Positions 25,913-33,235 of a stretch of 64,000 bases of DNA are shown here, piece after piece (the first letter of the stretch is position 1; each line of letters begins with the position of its first letter). Made by a program: the position numbers and the translations under genes. Below the pieces are notes generated by a model. That model did not search any database. It saw nothing but the letters and a program-made list of their open reading frames with translations, and had not been told where the DNA came from. Location: contig CAZWAY010000002.1 in the NCBI GenBank assembly GCA_964631945.1, positions 67,486 to 131,485 of the forward strand. The letters are read 5' to 3'. Source of the DNA: JABFRZ01 sp964631945. Its GTDB lineage: Bacteria > Planctomycetota > UBA1135 > GCA-002686595.

Positions 25913-26761
25913 CTATGACCCCAGGATCTGGTCCTTGAAGCTGACCAGGCTCTCGTACGTCGCCTTCAGCTCGGCGTCCTTGCCGCCCAGGGCGAAGTAC
26001 GCCTCGTAGTGCGCGTAGGCGAGCTTGGTGCGTTCCTTGTCGCGATAGGTGTTGCTGAGCGTGTGGCACAGGATCGCGAGGTTCTTGTGGGCGTCGATGA
26101 AGTTCGGGTCGAGCTGCAGCGCGCGCTGGTATTGCTCGATCGCCTGCACGTCCTCCTTGTCGCGCTCCATCGTCCAGGCCATCAGGAACGGCCCCAGCGG
26201 ATGCTCCGGGCGTGCGGCGATGAAGGCCTCGGCCACGGCCGCGGCGGCGGGCACGTCGTCGGCGCGCAGCAGCACCTCGACGTAGCTGCGCACCACGAGC
26301 GCGTTCTTCGGCTCGAGCGTCCAGGCCTGCTCGAGTTCCTTGCGCGCCTCCGCGGACTTGCCGCGCACGGACAGCAACAGCCCGTGCGCGCTGAGGGCGC
26401 CGACGTCCTTCGGCTCGGCCGCGAGCGCGGCCGCGAGCACGGTCGCGGCCTCGTCCGGCCGAGCCAGCGCGGTCAGGGCGCGGCCCAGCCCGACCTGGGC
26501 CGGCACGGCCTTCGGCCGCCGCGCGAGCACGCTGCGGAAGGCCTTCTCGGCCTCGGCCGGGGCGTCCAGCGCCAGCTCGGCCTCGCCCGCGAGGTACTGC
26601 AGGCGCGCGAAGTCGGCGTGCTCCTCGCTCGTGGAGCGCGCGAGCTCGAGCACCCTGGCGAACTCGCCGTTCTGGAAGGATTGCGTGGCCTGCTCGAGCG
26701 TGGACCCACCCGCGGCGCTCACGGCCGAGGCGACGAGCAGGGAGAGAATGGCGTTCAACAT
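25913..26761 (-). CDS. Exported tetratricopeptide-repeat protein
   Basis: 282 residues. The signal peptide is NAILSLLVASAVSAAGG. The rest is TPR helices: AQVGLGRALTALARPDEAATVLAAALAAEP, GALSAHGLLLSVRGKSAEARKELEQAWTLEP, VVRSYVEVLLRADDVPAAAAVAEAFI and AIEQYQRALQLDPNFIDAHKNLAIL. It ends in a helix with a YRDKERTKLAYAHYEAYFALGG segment. It is probably a periplasmic scaffold. AGGAGATCGCC precedes the ATG. It lies 105 bp downstream of the Cys-peptide gene in the same direction and may share its regulation. Confidence 0.82.
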   Translation of the reverse strand: MLNAILSLLVASAVSAAGGSTLEQATQSFQNGEFARVLELARSTSEEHADFARLQYLAGEAELALDAPAEAEKAFRSVLARRPKAVPAQVGLGRALTALARPDEAATVLAAALAAEPKDVGALSAHGLLLSVRGKSAEARKELEQAWTLEPKNALVVRSYVEVLLRADDVPAAAAVAEAFIAARPEHPLGPFLMAWTMERDKEDVQAIEQYQRALQLDPNFIDAHKNLAILCHTLSNTYRDKERTKLAYAHYEAYFALGGKDAELKATYESLVSFKDQILGS

Positions 26762-26866
26762 GGCGATCTCCTGACGGGGGACGGGATGGAACCGCAGTCC
26801 GGGCCCGAACGGAATCCGGGGGGGCGCCGCTCGGGCCCGGGGTCTGCGTCTCCGAGAGCCGGGCTC

Positions 26867-27085
26867 TCAGATCCGGGCGAGGTTGCCCACCACGACTGCG
26901 GCCAGGTCGGCGCGCGCCACCTTGGAGGCGACGAGCGCTTCGGTGCCGAAGGAACGGCGGACATTGGCCTGCTTGGCGAGCGGGCATGCGTTTTCGCAGC
27001 GGTAGCTCGAAGACAGGCACGTCTCCCCGGCGAACGCCGGGAAGGCCAGGGCCGCGAGAGCGGCGACAGCAAACAGTTTCTTCAT
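26867..27085 (-). CDS. Small exported cysteine-containing peptide, unknown function
   Basis: 72 residues: a textbook signal peptide (KKLFAVAALAALAFPAFAG, cleavage near residue 20), then a mature part of about 52 residues with three cysteines (C23, C30, C34 in CLSSSYRCENACP) and an alternating hydrophobic tail (LVASKVARADLAAVVVGNLARI). I recognise no family. The unusually strong Shine-Dalgarno suggests heavy translation. It is encoded 110 bp downstream of the anti-sigma/thioredoxin-like gene and upstream of the TPR protein. The odd cysteine count would allow metal binding or an intermolecular disulfide. It could be a target of the neighbouring ECF system; this is inference. Confidence 0.7.
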   Translation of the reverse strand: MKKLFAVAALAALAFPAFAGETCLSSSYRCENACPLAKQANVRRSFGTEALVASKVARADLAAVVVGNLARI

Positions 27086-27090
27086 GGGAT

Positions 27091-27098
27091 ACCTCCTT
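27091..27098 (-). promoter_or_regulatory. Perfect Shine-Dalgarno of the Cys-peptide gene
   Basis: AAGGAGGT on the minus strand, five bases before the ATG at 27085. A match this complete is rare in this window, where most genes show GGAGG at best or nothing. It both fixes the start codon and points to high expression. Confidence 0.8.
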
Positions 27099-27195
27099 GT
27101 GGTGAAACCCATAACGAGGGACATGGACAGCGCTGGCGGCGCGGACCCTGGAGCCGTGGCCGAGCTTTCGCGTTCGAGGCTCGTCAGGTCGCGCG

Positions 27196-28338
27196 TCAGG
27201 TCGAGCGCCGCGCCGTGGCCAGGGGCGGGAAACGTCCATCGCGCTCGAGTCGCTCGAGCGCGCCGCGCAGGTCGGGTTCGAAGCGCGTGCCCGCGAAGCG
27301 TCCCAGCGCGCGCTCGAGCAGGCGCCGGGCCTCGTGCGCATCGCTGCTCGCGGCCGCGCCGGCCTCCAGCAGGAGCTCGCGTGCCTCGTCGGCGAGGCGC
27401 CGCAGGCCGGCCGAGGCGCGTTCGGCGATCGGGACCGAGGTGAGCGCGTCCTCCAGCAGCGCGTGGTAGCCGCGCTCGGCCGCCGCCAGGCGCCCCTCGA
27501 GTTCGTCCGTGCGCGTGGCCACGAAGCGCTGCGCCAGGCCGCGCACCTCGGCCCAGGGCGGTTGCTCCCCGGTCGCGTCGCTCTTCTCGAGCCCGTCGTG
27601 CAGGCTCTCCACGAAGCGCTCCGGGTCGGGGCTGCGCGACAGGGCGTGGGCCGGGGTGCCGTCCTCGCGCCAGACCTCGAGGAAGGGGTAGCCGCGCGCG
27701 GTCAGCGCGCGTTGTTCGGCTTCCGGCAGCTGCGTCAGGTCGATGCGCACCGGCACCGTGCGCTCGGCCAGCTCGACCACGCGCGGATCGGTGAAGACCT
27801 TCGCGTCGAGCGCGGCGGCCATGGGGCAGCCCGGATAGAAGCCGAACACGAGCAGCGGCCGGTGGGCCGCGTGGGCCAGCTGCTCGGCCTCCTCCACGCG
27901 CGTGAGGAACGAGACCCCGAGCGGCCCTCGCGGGTCGTACTCGCTCCATTCGCGCGGCAGGTCGTGGCCGGCCTGGGCGCCCGCGCGCGAGCCCGCGAGT
28001 TCGATCGCCTGCAGGATCAGCGGCGCCCCGTCCGTGCCGCCGCGCCGGCCCGCCAGGAAGCCGGCAACGCCGGCCAGGAGCAGGGCCGCGGCGGCCGCCG
28101 CCGGGCGCCAGGCGCGGGACGACGCGAGGCGCGGCTCGAGCTCTTCGAAGGACGTGCGCGAGGCCGCGCTGGGGTCGGGAGCGAGCGCGGTCAGGGCGTG
28201 CACCAGGCGGTAGTCCTCCGCCAGGGCCGCGCGCGCGGGGTCCGCGGCCAGCTCGCGCTCGAGCTCGGTCCGCTCGCGCTCGGTCAGCCGGCCCTGCGCG
28301 CGCGCGTGCAGGCGGTCGAGGAACGTCGTCTCGTTCAT
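27196..28338 (-). CDS. Anti-sigma-like single-pass membrane protein with thioredoxin-fold domain
   Basis: 380 residues. Residues 1-70 form a helical cytoplasmic segment (ERERTELERELAADPARAALAEDYRLVHALT) like anti-sigma N-termini but without a zinc-binding HxxxCxxC. A membrane helix follows at about 80-97. Residues 155-245 resemble a thioredoxin-like domain (RPLLVFGFYPGCPMAAALDAKVF; the cis-Pro region is ARGYPFLEVW around P218). The redox site has only one cysteine, C171, in place of CxxC. The C-terminus is helical, like a TPR or coiled-coil tail. It starts two bases after the ECF sigma stop, so it is very probably the cognate anti-sigma factor, able to sense an envelope signal through the thioredoxin-like part. 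Role by context. Confidence 0.75.
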   Translation of the reverse strand: MNETTFLDRLHARAQGRLTERERTELERELAADPARAALAEDYRLVHALTALAPDPSAASRTSFEELEPRLASSRAWRPAAAAAALLLAGVAGFLAGRRGGTDGAPLILQAIELAGSRAGAQAGHDLPREWSEYDPRGPLGVSFLTRVEEAEQLAHAAHRPLLVFGFYPGCPMAAALDAKVFTDPRVVELAERTVPVRIDLTQLPEAEQRALTARGYPFLEVWREDGTPAHALSRSPDPERFVESLHDGLEKSDATGEQPPWAEVRGLAQRFVATRTDELEGRLAAAERGYHALLEDALTSVPIAERASAGLRRLADEARELLLEAGAAASSDAHEARRLLERALGRFAGTRFEPDLRGALERLERDGRFPPLATARRST

Positions 28339-28340
28339 GG

Positions 28341-28898
28341 TCAGAGGTGTGAGGCGTGGTCGCGGTAGGCCTTGAGCTTCTCGGCCAGGAGCTCGGTGGC
28401 GCGCGTGATGCGGGTCTCGACGGTCTTGAGCGGGGCGCCCTGGGCTTCGGCCACCTCGGCGCAGCTCAGGCCCTCGTAGCGGAACAGGACGAAGGCCGTG
28501 CGGGCCGGCTCGGGCAGCTCCTCGAGCGCCGCGCGCACGCGCTGCACCAGGAAGCCGACGGTCTCGGCGCGCTCGTGCTCTGCGAGCGCGCCGCCGTGGG
28601 CAGCCGGGGCGGCCGATTCGGCGTGCAGCGCGCCGTTCGTGTGCGGGGCGAGGGCCGCGCGCCGCGCCACGCGTTCGTGCTGGTTCAGGAACAGGCGATA
28701 GGCGGTGCGCCGCAGGAAGCCGGCCGCGCTCCCGCGTGCCTCGAACAGCGCGCGCTTGCGCCAGACGGTGAGGAAGGTCTCCTGCAGCAGGTCCTCGGCG
28801 TCGGAGGGGTTGCGCGTGAGGCGCAGCAGGAAGCGGAAGAGGGGATCGCGCTGCTCCAGGAACAGCGCGCGGAATTCGGGACGCTCGAGGGCTTTCAC
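28341..28898 (-). CDS. ECF-type RNA polymerase sigma factor
   Basis: 185 residues. Region 2: FLEQRDPLFRFLLRLTRNPSDAEDLLQETFLTVWRKRALF. Region 4: LEELPEPARTAFVLFRYEGLSCAEVAEAQGAPLKTVETRITRATELL. The linker between the two is Ala/His-rich. This is the standard two-domain ECF sigma factor. Its gene is immediately followed by the membrane-bound anti-sigma-like/thioredoxin-fold gene, an arrangement typical of envelope-stress or redox-responsive ECF modules. Confidence 0.93.
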   Translation of the reverse strand: MKALERPEFRALFLEQRDPLFRFLLRLTRNPSDAEDLLQETFLTVWRKRALFEARGSAAGFLRRTAYRLFLNQHERVARRAALAPHTNGALHAESAAPAAHGGALAEHERAETVGFLVQRVRAALEELPEPARTAFVLFRYEGLSCAEVAEAQGAPLKTVETRITRATELLAEKLKAYRDHASHL

Positions 28899-29021
28899 GG
28901 CGTCGTGCTCGCGGGCCGGGGATCGCGAGACGGACGGGGAGAGGACAGTGCCGCGCCGCGCCAGCCCTGGAGGAATCCGCCCGAAACCTGGCGTGCGCGG
29001 CGCGCGTCGGGCACGACGTCG

Positions 29022-30056
29022 TCAGGCGCCCGTGCGGCGCGCCACGGTGTACCAGGCAAAGGTGTCGTCCTCGATGTCCATGCCCTGTTCCTCCCAGCCC
29101 AGGGCATGGGCGAGCTCCTGCACCGCCGCGCGGTCGTCCACGTCGAAGGCCAGCAGCTCGAAGCCGGCGGCGGCGAACTCCGCGCGCGTGAAGGGCGACT
29201 CGCCGTAGGCCCAGGGCAGGTAGCGCTCGGCACGCGGTGCCGGGCAGATGTTGTAGATCGCGAGGATCCCGCCCGGCTCCAGGATGCCCGCCAGCGCCGG
29301 CAGGAACTCCTCGGGCGGCAGGCCCAGGTCGACCAGCATGCGCGGGTCGACCGCCTGCGCCGGGCGCACGTAGCCGCGCTTGAGCACGTTCTTCGAGAGC
29401 ACGAGGTCGTAGCCGCCGCCGATCGCCGCGCGCGCGTCCTCGTCGACCGGCCAGCGGCCGTGCACGAGCCGCAGCCGTCCGGGCGGAGCGCCGGCCGTGG
29501 CGTTGGCGATCGCGCCCTGGTCCTCGGCCCCGTAGTAGGCGTGCAGCAGCGTGTCCACGTCGACCCCGACCACGTCGCAGCCGAGGCTCGCCAGCAGACG
29601 CAGGTGACCGATGCCGCCGTAGCCGAAGTCGAGGATGCGCTTCCCGGACAGCACGTCGTCCGCCGGCCGGCCCGTGAGCGTGCCGACGACCTCGAGCGCG
29701 CGCGCGTAGGCGAGCGGCGAGCCGGAGCGCGTCGTGTAGTAGAACTCCGGCTCGAAGCGCGCGGGCTGGAAGCGCGCCTGTTCCTCCGGCGCGAGCGCGG
29801 CGTGCTCCGCGGGCGTGTACGCCACGCGCGCCCCGGCGTCGTAGAGCACGGTGCGCTCGGCCGGCTCGGGCAGCGCGCGGGTCGCGGCCAGGAAGGCCTT
29901 GGTACCCTTGCATTCGACCAGCGCGAGCACGCGCTCGGCCTCGGCGCGCAGCGTCGCCACGGGGGACGGCCGCGCGGCGGCGGCGGGCGTGGCCGCTTGC
30001 CCCGGCCAAGGAAATGCGCCGAGGAGGACCAGAGCCAGCGGGTGCATTCGCCTCAA
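29022..30056 (-). CDS. Apparently exported SAM-dependent methyltransferase-like protein
   Basis: 344 residues. The first 25 look like a signal peptide (HPLALVLLGAFPWPGQAATPA). The C-terminal two thirds form a class I SAM-dependent methyltransferase fold: motif I ILDFGYGGIGHLRLL at residues 141-155, the acidic turn VVGVDVD, YDLVLSKNVLKRG as motif IV, and GILEPGGILAIYNICP. A preceding domain carries YYTTRSGSPLAYARALEVVG. Export of a SAM enzyme is puzzling because SAM is cytoplasmic. Either the hydrophobic N-terminus is a membrane anchor with the enzyme inside, or the fold serves another purpose outside. The start could also be the ATG three codons downstream. A 123 bp gap separates it from the ECF sigma gene. 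Confidence 0.75.
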   Translation of the reverse strand: MRRMHPLALVLLGAFPWPGQAATPAAAARPSPVATLRAEAERVLALVECKGTKAFLAATRALPEPAERTVLYDAGARVAYTPAEHAALAPEEQARFQPARFEPEFYYTTRSGSPLAYARALEVVGTLTGRPADDVLSGKRILDFGYGGIGHLRLLASLGCDVVGVDVDTLLHAYYGAEDQGAIANATAGAPPGRLRLVHGRWPVDEDARAAIGGGYDLVLSKNVLKRGYVRPAQAVDPRMLVDLGLPPEEFLPALAGILEPGGILAIYNICPAPRAERYLPWAYGESPFTRAEFAAAGFELLAFDVDDRAAVQELAHALGWEEQGMDIEDDTFAWYTVARRTGA

Positions 30057-30119
30057 TCTAGTGAGCCCGCGCGCGCGCGAGTGCGCTCGAACGCAAGGCG
30101 AACGCGCGCGTGGCGCCGC

Positions 30120-30518
30120 TCAGCTCCGCTTCCGGATCACGAGCTCGCGCCAGCCCGTGGTCGGGTCGAGTTCACGCGCGAAGACCAGCCCCTCGAGCTC
30201 GCCCAGCACGAGCTCGGCCGTGGTGTGGACCACGCAGCCCTCCAGGAGGTGCCCGCCGAACACGTGCCCCGCGCCGTCGGCCAGGGACACGTGCAGGTGC
30301 GGCCCGTCGGGCGTGAGCGTGCCCACCAGCGACAGGATCTCGAACGGTCCCGGGCGCTCGAGCTCGTCCTCGCCGCCCGCCAGCCGCAGCCGGGCGCAGG
30401 CCAGGCTGCCGACGCAGCCCAGGATGCAGCCCGCGGCCAGCTCGCGCTCGCGCGTCGCGCGCTCGAGCGCGAGCCGCAGGTCGTCGCCGGGCCGGAGTCG
30501 CAGGACGTGGGTGCGCAT
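30120..30518 (-). CDS. PPC/DUF296-domain protein
   Basis: 132 residues forming a single PPC (PCC/DUF296) domain: HVLRLRPGDDLRLALERAT at the start, CILGCVGSLACARLRLAGG, the characteristic EILSLVGTLTPDGPHLHVSLADGAGHVFGGHL with its metal-binding histidines, and AELVLGEL. In plants the domain accompanies AT-hooks; bacterial single-domain versions are trimeric proteins of unsettled function. It is divergent from rsmH. Confidence 0.9.
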   Translation of the reverse strand: MRTHVLRLRPGDDLRLALERATRERELAAGCILGCVGSLACARLRLAGGEDELERPGPFEILSLVGTLTPDGPHLHVSLADGAGHVFGGHLLEGCVVHTTAELVLGELEGLVFARELDPTTGWRELVIRKRS

Positions 30519-30631
30519 GGGGAGCGTCGCAGGATAGCGCCGGTTCGCGCCGAGCCCCGAGCAGCGCCCGGGGTTCGGCCCGGAAACGGGCTCGTTCGGG
30601 GGGGCGCGGCGGCGATGATGGCGACCTGGCC

Positions 30632-31684
30632 ATGGCCGAGCCTCCCTCCGATCCCGCGCCCGGGCACCGGCGCCGGCCGCGCTACCGCGGTTCCCATCCG
30701 CGGCGCTTCGCGGAGAAGTACAAGGAGCGCGCGCCCGAGCGGTATCCCGAGCTCGTCGCGCACGTGCGCCAGCGCGGGCAGACTCCGGCCGGGCAGCACG
30801 TGCCGATCCTGGTGGAGGAGATCCTGGCCGTGCTCGCGCCGCGCCCCGGCGAGCGCGGCGTCGACTGCACGCTCGGCTACGGTGGGCATGCCGAGCGACT
30901 GCTGGCCGCGCTGGCGCCCGGCGGGCAGCTGCTGGCCCTGGACGCGGATCCGCTCGAGCAGCCGAGGAGCATCGCGCGCCTGCGCGCGCTCGGCCACGAC
31001 GAGCACGCCTTGCTCGCACGACGCACGAACTTCGCCGCGCTGGGGGCGGTCCTGCACGAGGTCGGCTGGCCCGAGGGCGTCGACTTCGCGCTGGCCGACC
31101 TGGGGCTCTCCTCGATGCAGCTCGACGATCCGACGCGCGGCTTCAGCTGGCGCGAGGACGGGCCGCTCGACATGCGCATGAACGCCGCGCGCGGGCTCTC
31201 GGCCGCGCAGTGGCTGGCGCAGGCGTCCGTCGAGCGGCTCGCGACCGCGCTGCGCGACAACGCCGACGAACCGCACGCGCTGCGCCTGGCGCGCGCGCTG
31301 GTCGAGCGCTCGGCCGCGCTGGACACGACCCAGGCGCTGGCGCGCGCGATCCAGAGCGCCCTGCCGGCCCGCACCGCGCGCGCGGCCGTCGAGCTCAGCG
31401 TGCGACGCGTGTTCCAGGCCCTGCGCATCGAGGTCAACGACGAATTCGGAGCCCTGGACGCCTGGCTGCGCCAGCTGCCCGCGTGCCTGCGCCAGGGCGG
31501 TCGCGTGGCCGTGCTCAGCTTCCACTCGGGCGAGGATCGGCGCGTGAAGAAGGCCTTCGAGCAGGGCCTGCGCTCCGGACTCTACGCCGAAGTGGCCGAC
31601 GGGCTCGTGCGCGCCGGGCCCGCGGAGCGCCGCGCGAACCCGCGCTCGACGGCCGCGAAGCTGCGCTGGGCGCGCCGGGCGTAG
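30632..31684 (+). CDS. rsmH: 16S rRNA (cytosine1402-N4)-methyltransferase RsmH
   Basis: Methylates N4 of C1402 in the ribosomal P-site of 16S rRNA using SAM. 350 residues with the family's landmarks: HVPILVEEILAVL, VDCTLGYGGHAERLL (SAM site), FALADLGLSSMQLDDPTRGFSWREDGPLDMRM, VFQALRIEVNDE, and the C-terminal VLSFHSGEDRRVKKAF. It carries an N-terminal Arg/Pro-rich extension of about 55 residues. In most bacteria rsmH follows mraZ and precedes ftsL/ftsI in the division cluster; here it is alone. Confidence 0.95.
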   Translation: MAEPPSDPAPGHRRRPRYRGSHPRRFAEKYKERAPERYPELVAHVRQRGQTPAGQHVPILVEEILAVLAPRPGERGVDCTLGYGGHAERLLAALAPGGQLLALDADPLEQPRSIARLRALGHDEHALLARRTNFAALGAVLHEVGWPEGVDFALADLGLSSMQLDDPTRGFSWREDGPLDMRMNAARGLSAAQWLAQASVERLATALRDNADEPHALRLARALVERSAALDTTQALARAIQSALPARTARAAVELSVRRVFQALRIEVNDEFGALDAWLRQLPACLRQGGRVAVLSFHSGEDRRVKKAFEQGLRSGLYAEVADGLVRAGPAERRANPRSTAAKLRWARRA

Positions 31685-31761
31685 TGGACGACACGCCGCC
31701 GCGCCCCTCCGCTCCGCTACCATGGGCCCGCGTCGCGCCGCTCCGGCCCGCGCACCCCCGC

Positions 31762-32460
31762 ATGGCCCCGCGCAAGCACGACCCGCGCCGCGCGCGCCTC
31801 GGCGACGCGCTGCGCAAGACCTACGACGCGCTCTTCCGCCACCCCGCCCCGCACGACCTCACCTGGGGCGAGGTGATCGAGCTCCTGCAGAGCCTCGCGG
31901 AGGTGCGCGAGCGGCGCAAGGGCAACTTCAAGGTGACGCGGCGCGGCGTGCTGACGACCCTGCGGGCTCCGCGCCTGGGCGCCGCGCTCAGCGCCGACGA
32001 GCTGGCCGAGGTGAAGAGCTACCTGGAGCGTTCGGAGGAGGGCGTCAGCATGGCGGTCGTGGCCGAGGGCACGCGCCTATTGGTCGCGATCGACTCGGGC
32101 GGCGCGCGCATCTACCGCCTCGAGCCTTCGGCGGGTGCGCCGCGGCGGCTCGTGCCGTTCGAGTCCAACGGCTATGCGGCGCTCGTTCGAACCAGCGCCA
32201 CGACCAAGGGCAATCCGGAGCCGCTGCGCCTGGGTTTCTACAGGGACGTCGCGCGCGCCTTGCGCGGGGCGCAGGAGATCCTGCTGGTCGGCGGCGGGGA
32301 GGACGGCGAGACGGCCCTCGCGGCCCTGCGCGCGGAACTGCGGCGCGCTCATGCCGAGGTGCACCGTAGCCTCGTGGGCGCGCTGCTCAGCCCGGGCCGG
32401 CGGACCTCGGAGGTCCAGCTCTTGGCCCGCGCGCGCGAGTTCTACGGCGCGCGCGGCTAG
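31762..32460 (+). CDS. Conserved two-domain protein: HicA-like N-terminus, possible release-factor-like C-terminus
   Basis: 232 residues. The N-terminal part (LFRHPAPHDLTWGEVIELLQSLAEVRERRKGNFKVTRRG) has the pattern of a HicA/YcfA-like small double-strand RNA-binding fold. The C-terminal part (RLLVAIDSGGARIYRLE, RLGFYRDVARALRGAQEILLVGGGEDGETALAALRAEL, EVHRSLVGALL, RTSEVQLLARAREFYG) resembles a widespread uncharacterised family whose end is reminiscent of the L7Ae-like domain of archaeo-eukaryotic release factors (baeRF). Both matches are by pattern. It may be a ribosome- or RNA-associated factor; it follows rsmH by 77 bp in the same direction, which fits loosely. Confidence 0.65.
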   Translation: MAPRKHDPRRARLGDALRKTYDALFRHPAPHDLTWGEVIELLQSLAEVRERRKGNFKVTRRGVLTTLRAPRLGAALSADELAEVKSYLERSEEGVSMAVVAEGTRLLVAIDSGGARIYRLEPSAGAPRRLVPFESNGYAALVRTSATTKGNPEPLRLGFYRDVARALRGAQEILLVGGGEDGETALAALRAELRRAHAEVHRSLVGALLSPGRRTSEVQLLARAREFYGARG

Positions 32461-32562
32461 ACGGTCGTCGAGCGTCGAGCCGGATCGGGCGTCTGGCCTG
32501 CGCGACTCAGGCCGGGCGAAGGCACGCCCGCAGCAAGTCAGGATGGAGCGAAACGAGCTGCA

Positions 32563-32616
32563 GGGGCCGGAGCTGCGGACGGCCGGTCGCGTGACCGTGG
32601 CGCCGTCCGCGGCCCC
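32563..32616 (-). terminator. Strong hairpin between convergent genes, probably a bidirectional terminator
   Basis: Nested inverted repeats: GGGGCC (32563-32568) with GGCCCC (32611-32616), GCGGACGGC (32575-32583) with GCCGTCCGC (32602-32610), and an inner CGGTC-GCGT-GACCG (32584-32597). It starts ten bases after the RRM gene stop on the minus strand and lies about 100 bp after the convergent gene's stop. The stability and position are convincing; no long U-run is present. Confidence 0.6.
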
Positions 32617-32626
32617 TTCGTGTGGT

Positions 32627-32974
32627 CTACCAGCGCTCGCGGCCACCACCACCGCCACCGCCGCCGCCACCGCCGCGGCCACCACCACCACCACCGCCGC
32701 CGAAGCCGCCGCCGCCGGTGCGGGGCTTGTCTTGGGCTTCGTTCACCTTGAGGCTGCGGCCGTCGAGGTCCTTGCCGTCCAGGGCAGCGATGGCGGCCTT
32801 GGCGTCGGCATCGGAACCCATCGTGACGAACGCGAAGCCGCGCGGACGTCCGGTTTCGCGGTCACTCGGAATGGCGACCTCCCGGACGGTGCGACCGTTC
32901 GCGGAGAACGCGGCACGGAGCGCGTCCTCGGTCGTGGTGAAATTGAGGTTGCCGACGTAGAGCTTGCTTCCCAT
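32627..32974 (-). CDS. Glycine-rich RRM RNA-binding protein
   Basis: 115 residues. One RNA recognition motif fills residues 3-80, with RNP2 (LYVGNL) and RNP1 (RGFAFVTM) intact, so single-stranded RNA binding is expected. The tail is almost pure glycine with a few Arg, ending GGRERW. Such proteins occur in cyanobacteria and Planctomycetota, where several are cold-induced RNA chaperones. No Shine-Dalgarno is evident, and a 261 bp non-coding stretch lies upstream, long enough for a regulated leader, although I recognise no specific element in it. The trinucleotide-like GGT/GGC tract here encodes the tail. Confidence 0.93.
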   Translation of the reverse strand: MGSKLYVGNLNFTTTEDALRAAFSANGRTVREVAIPSDRETGRPRGFAFVTMGSDADAKAAIAALDGKDLDGRSLKVNEAQDKPRTGGGGFGGGGGGGGRGGGGGGGGGGGRERW

Positions 32975-33235
32975 TTGAATCGATTCTTGAGGTTGCGGAT
33001 CTCGCGGGATGCCCGCGAGGTGCAGAAGGGTAGCGTTCCGCCCGCAGGAACGCTCGATCCTGTTGCGCGGGTCGGTCCGCCGCGGGCGGGGTCCAAGCCG
33101 CGGGAACGGCCGTAACTCGGGGCCCGGGCGGAGGGCCGGGCAGGAATCGGCGGCCGGGCGAGCGCCGGCAGGGGGCCTCGAACGGGAGGGCGAATCGCGC
33201 GCGGGAGCACCGTCGCGGTCCCTTCCGGGGCCGAA

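Noticed and set aside
26854..26868. GAGAGCC-G-GGCTCTC palindrome overlapping the Cys-peptide stop as a terminator
   Set aside because: The centre is a single base, so only a five-pair stem can form, and no U-tract follows.
26867..27085. Read-through of further stop codons as selenocysteine elsewhere (for example after the Cys-peptide stop)
   Set aside because: The frames after other TGA stops that I examined do not continue any recognisable fold and lack a partner cysteine.
27196..30009. A single 937-codon minus-strand frame joining several genes
   Set aside because: Its upstream part is an out-of-frame reading of the methyltransferase and sigma genes. Only the part from 28338 is the anti-sigma-like/thioredoxin-fold gene.
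32640..32720. GGT/GGC-type trinucleotide repeat tract
   Set aside because: It encodes the glycine tail of the RRM protein, so it is not an independent repeat element.
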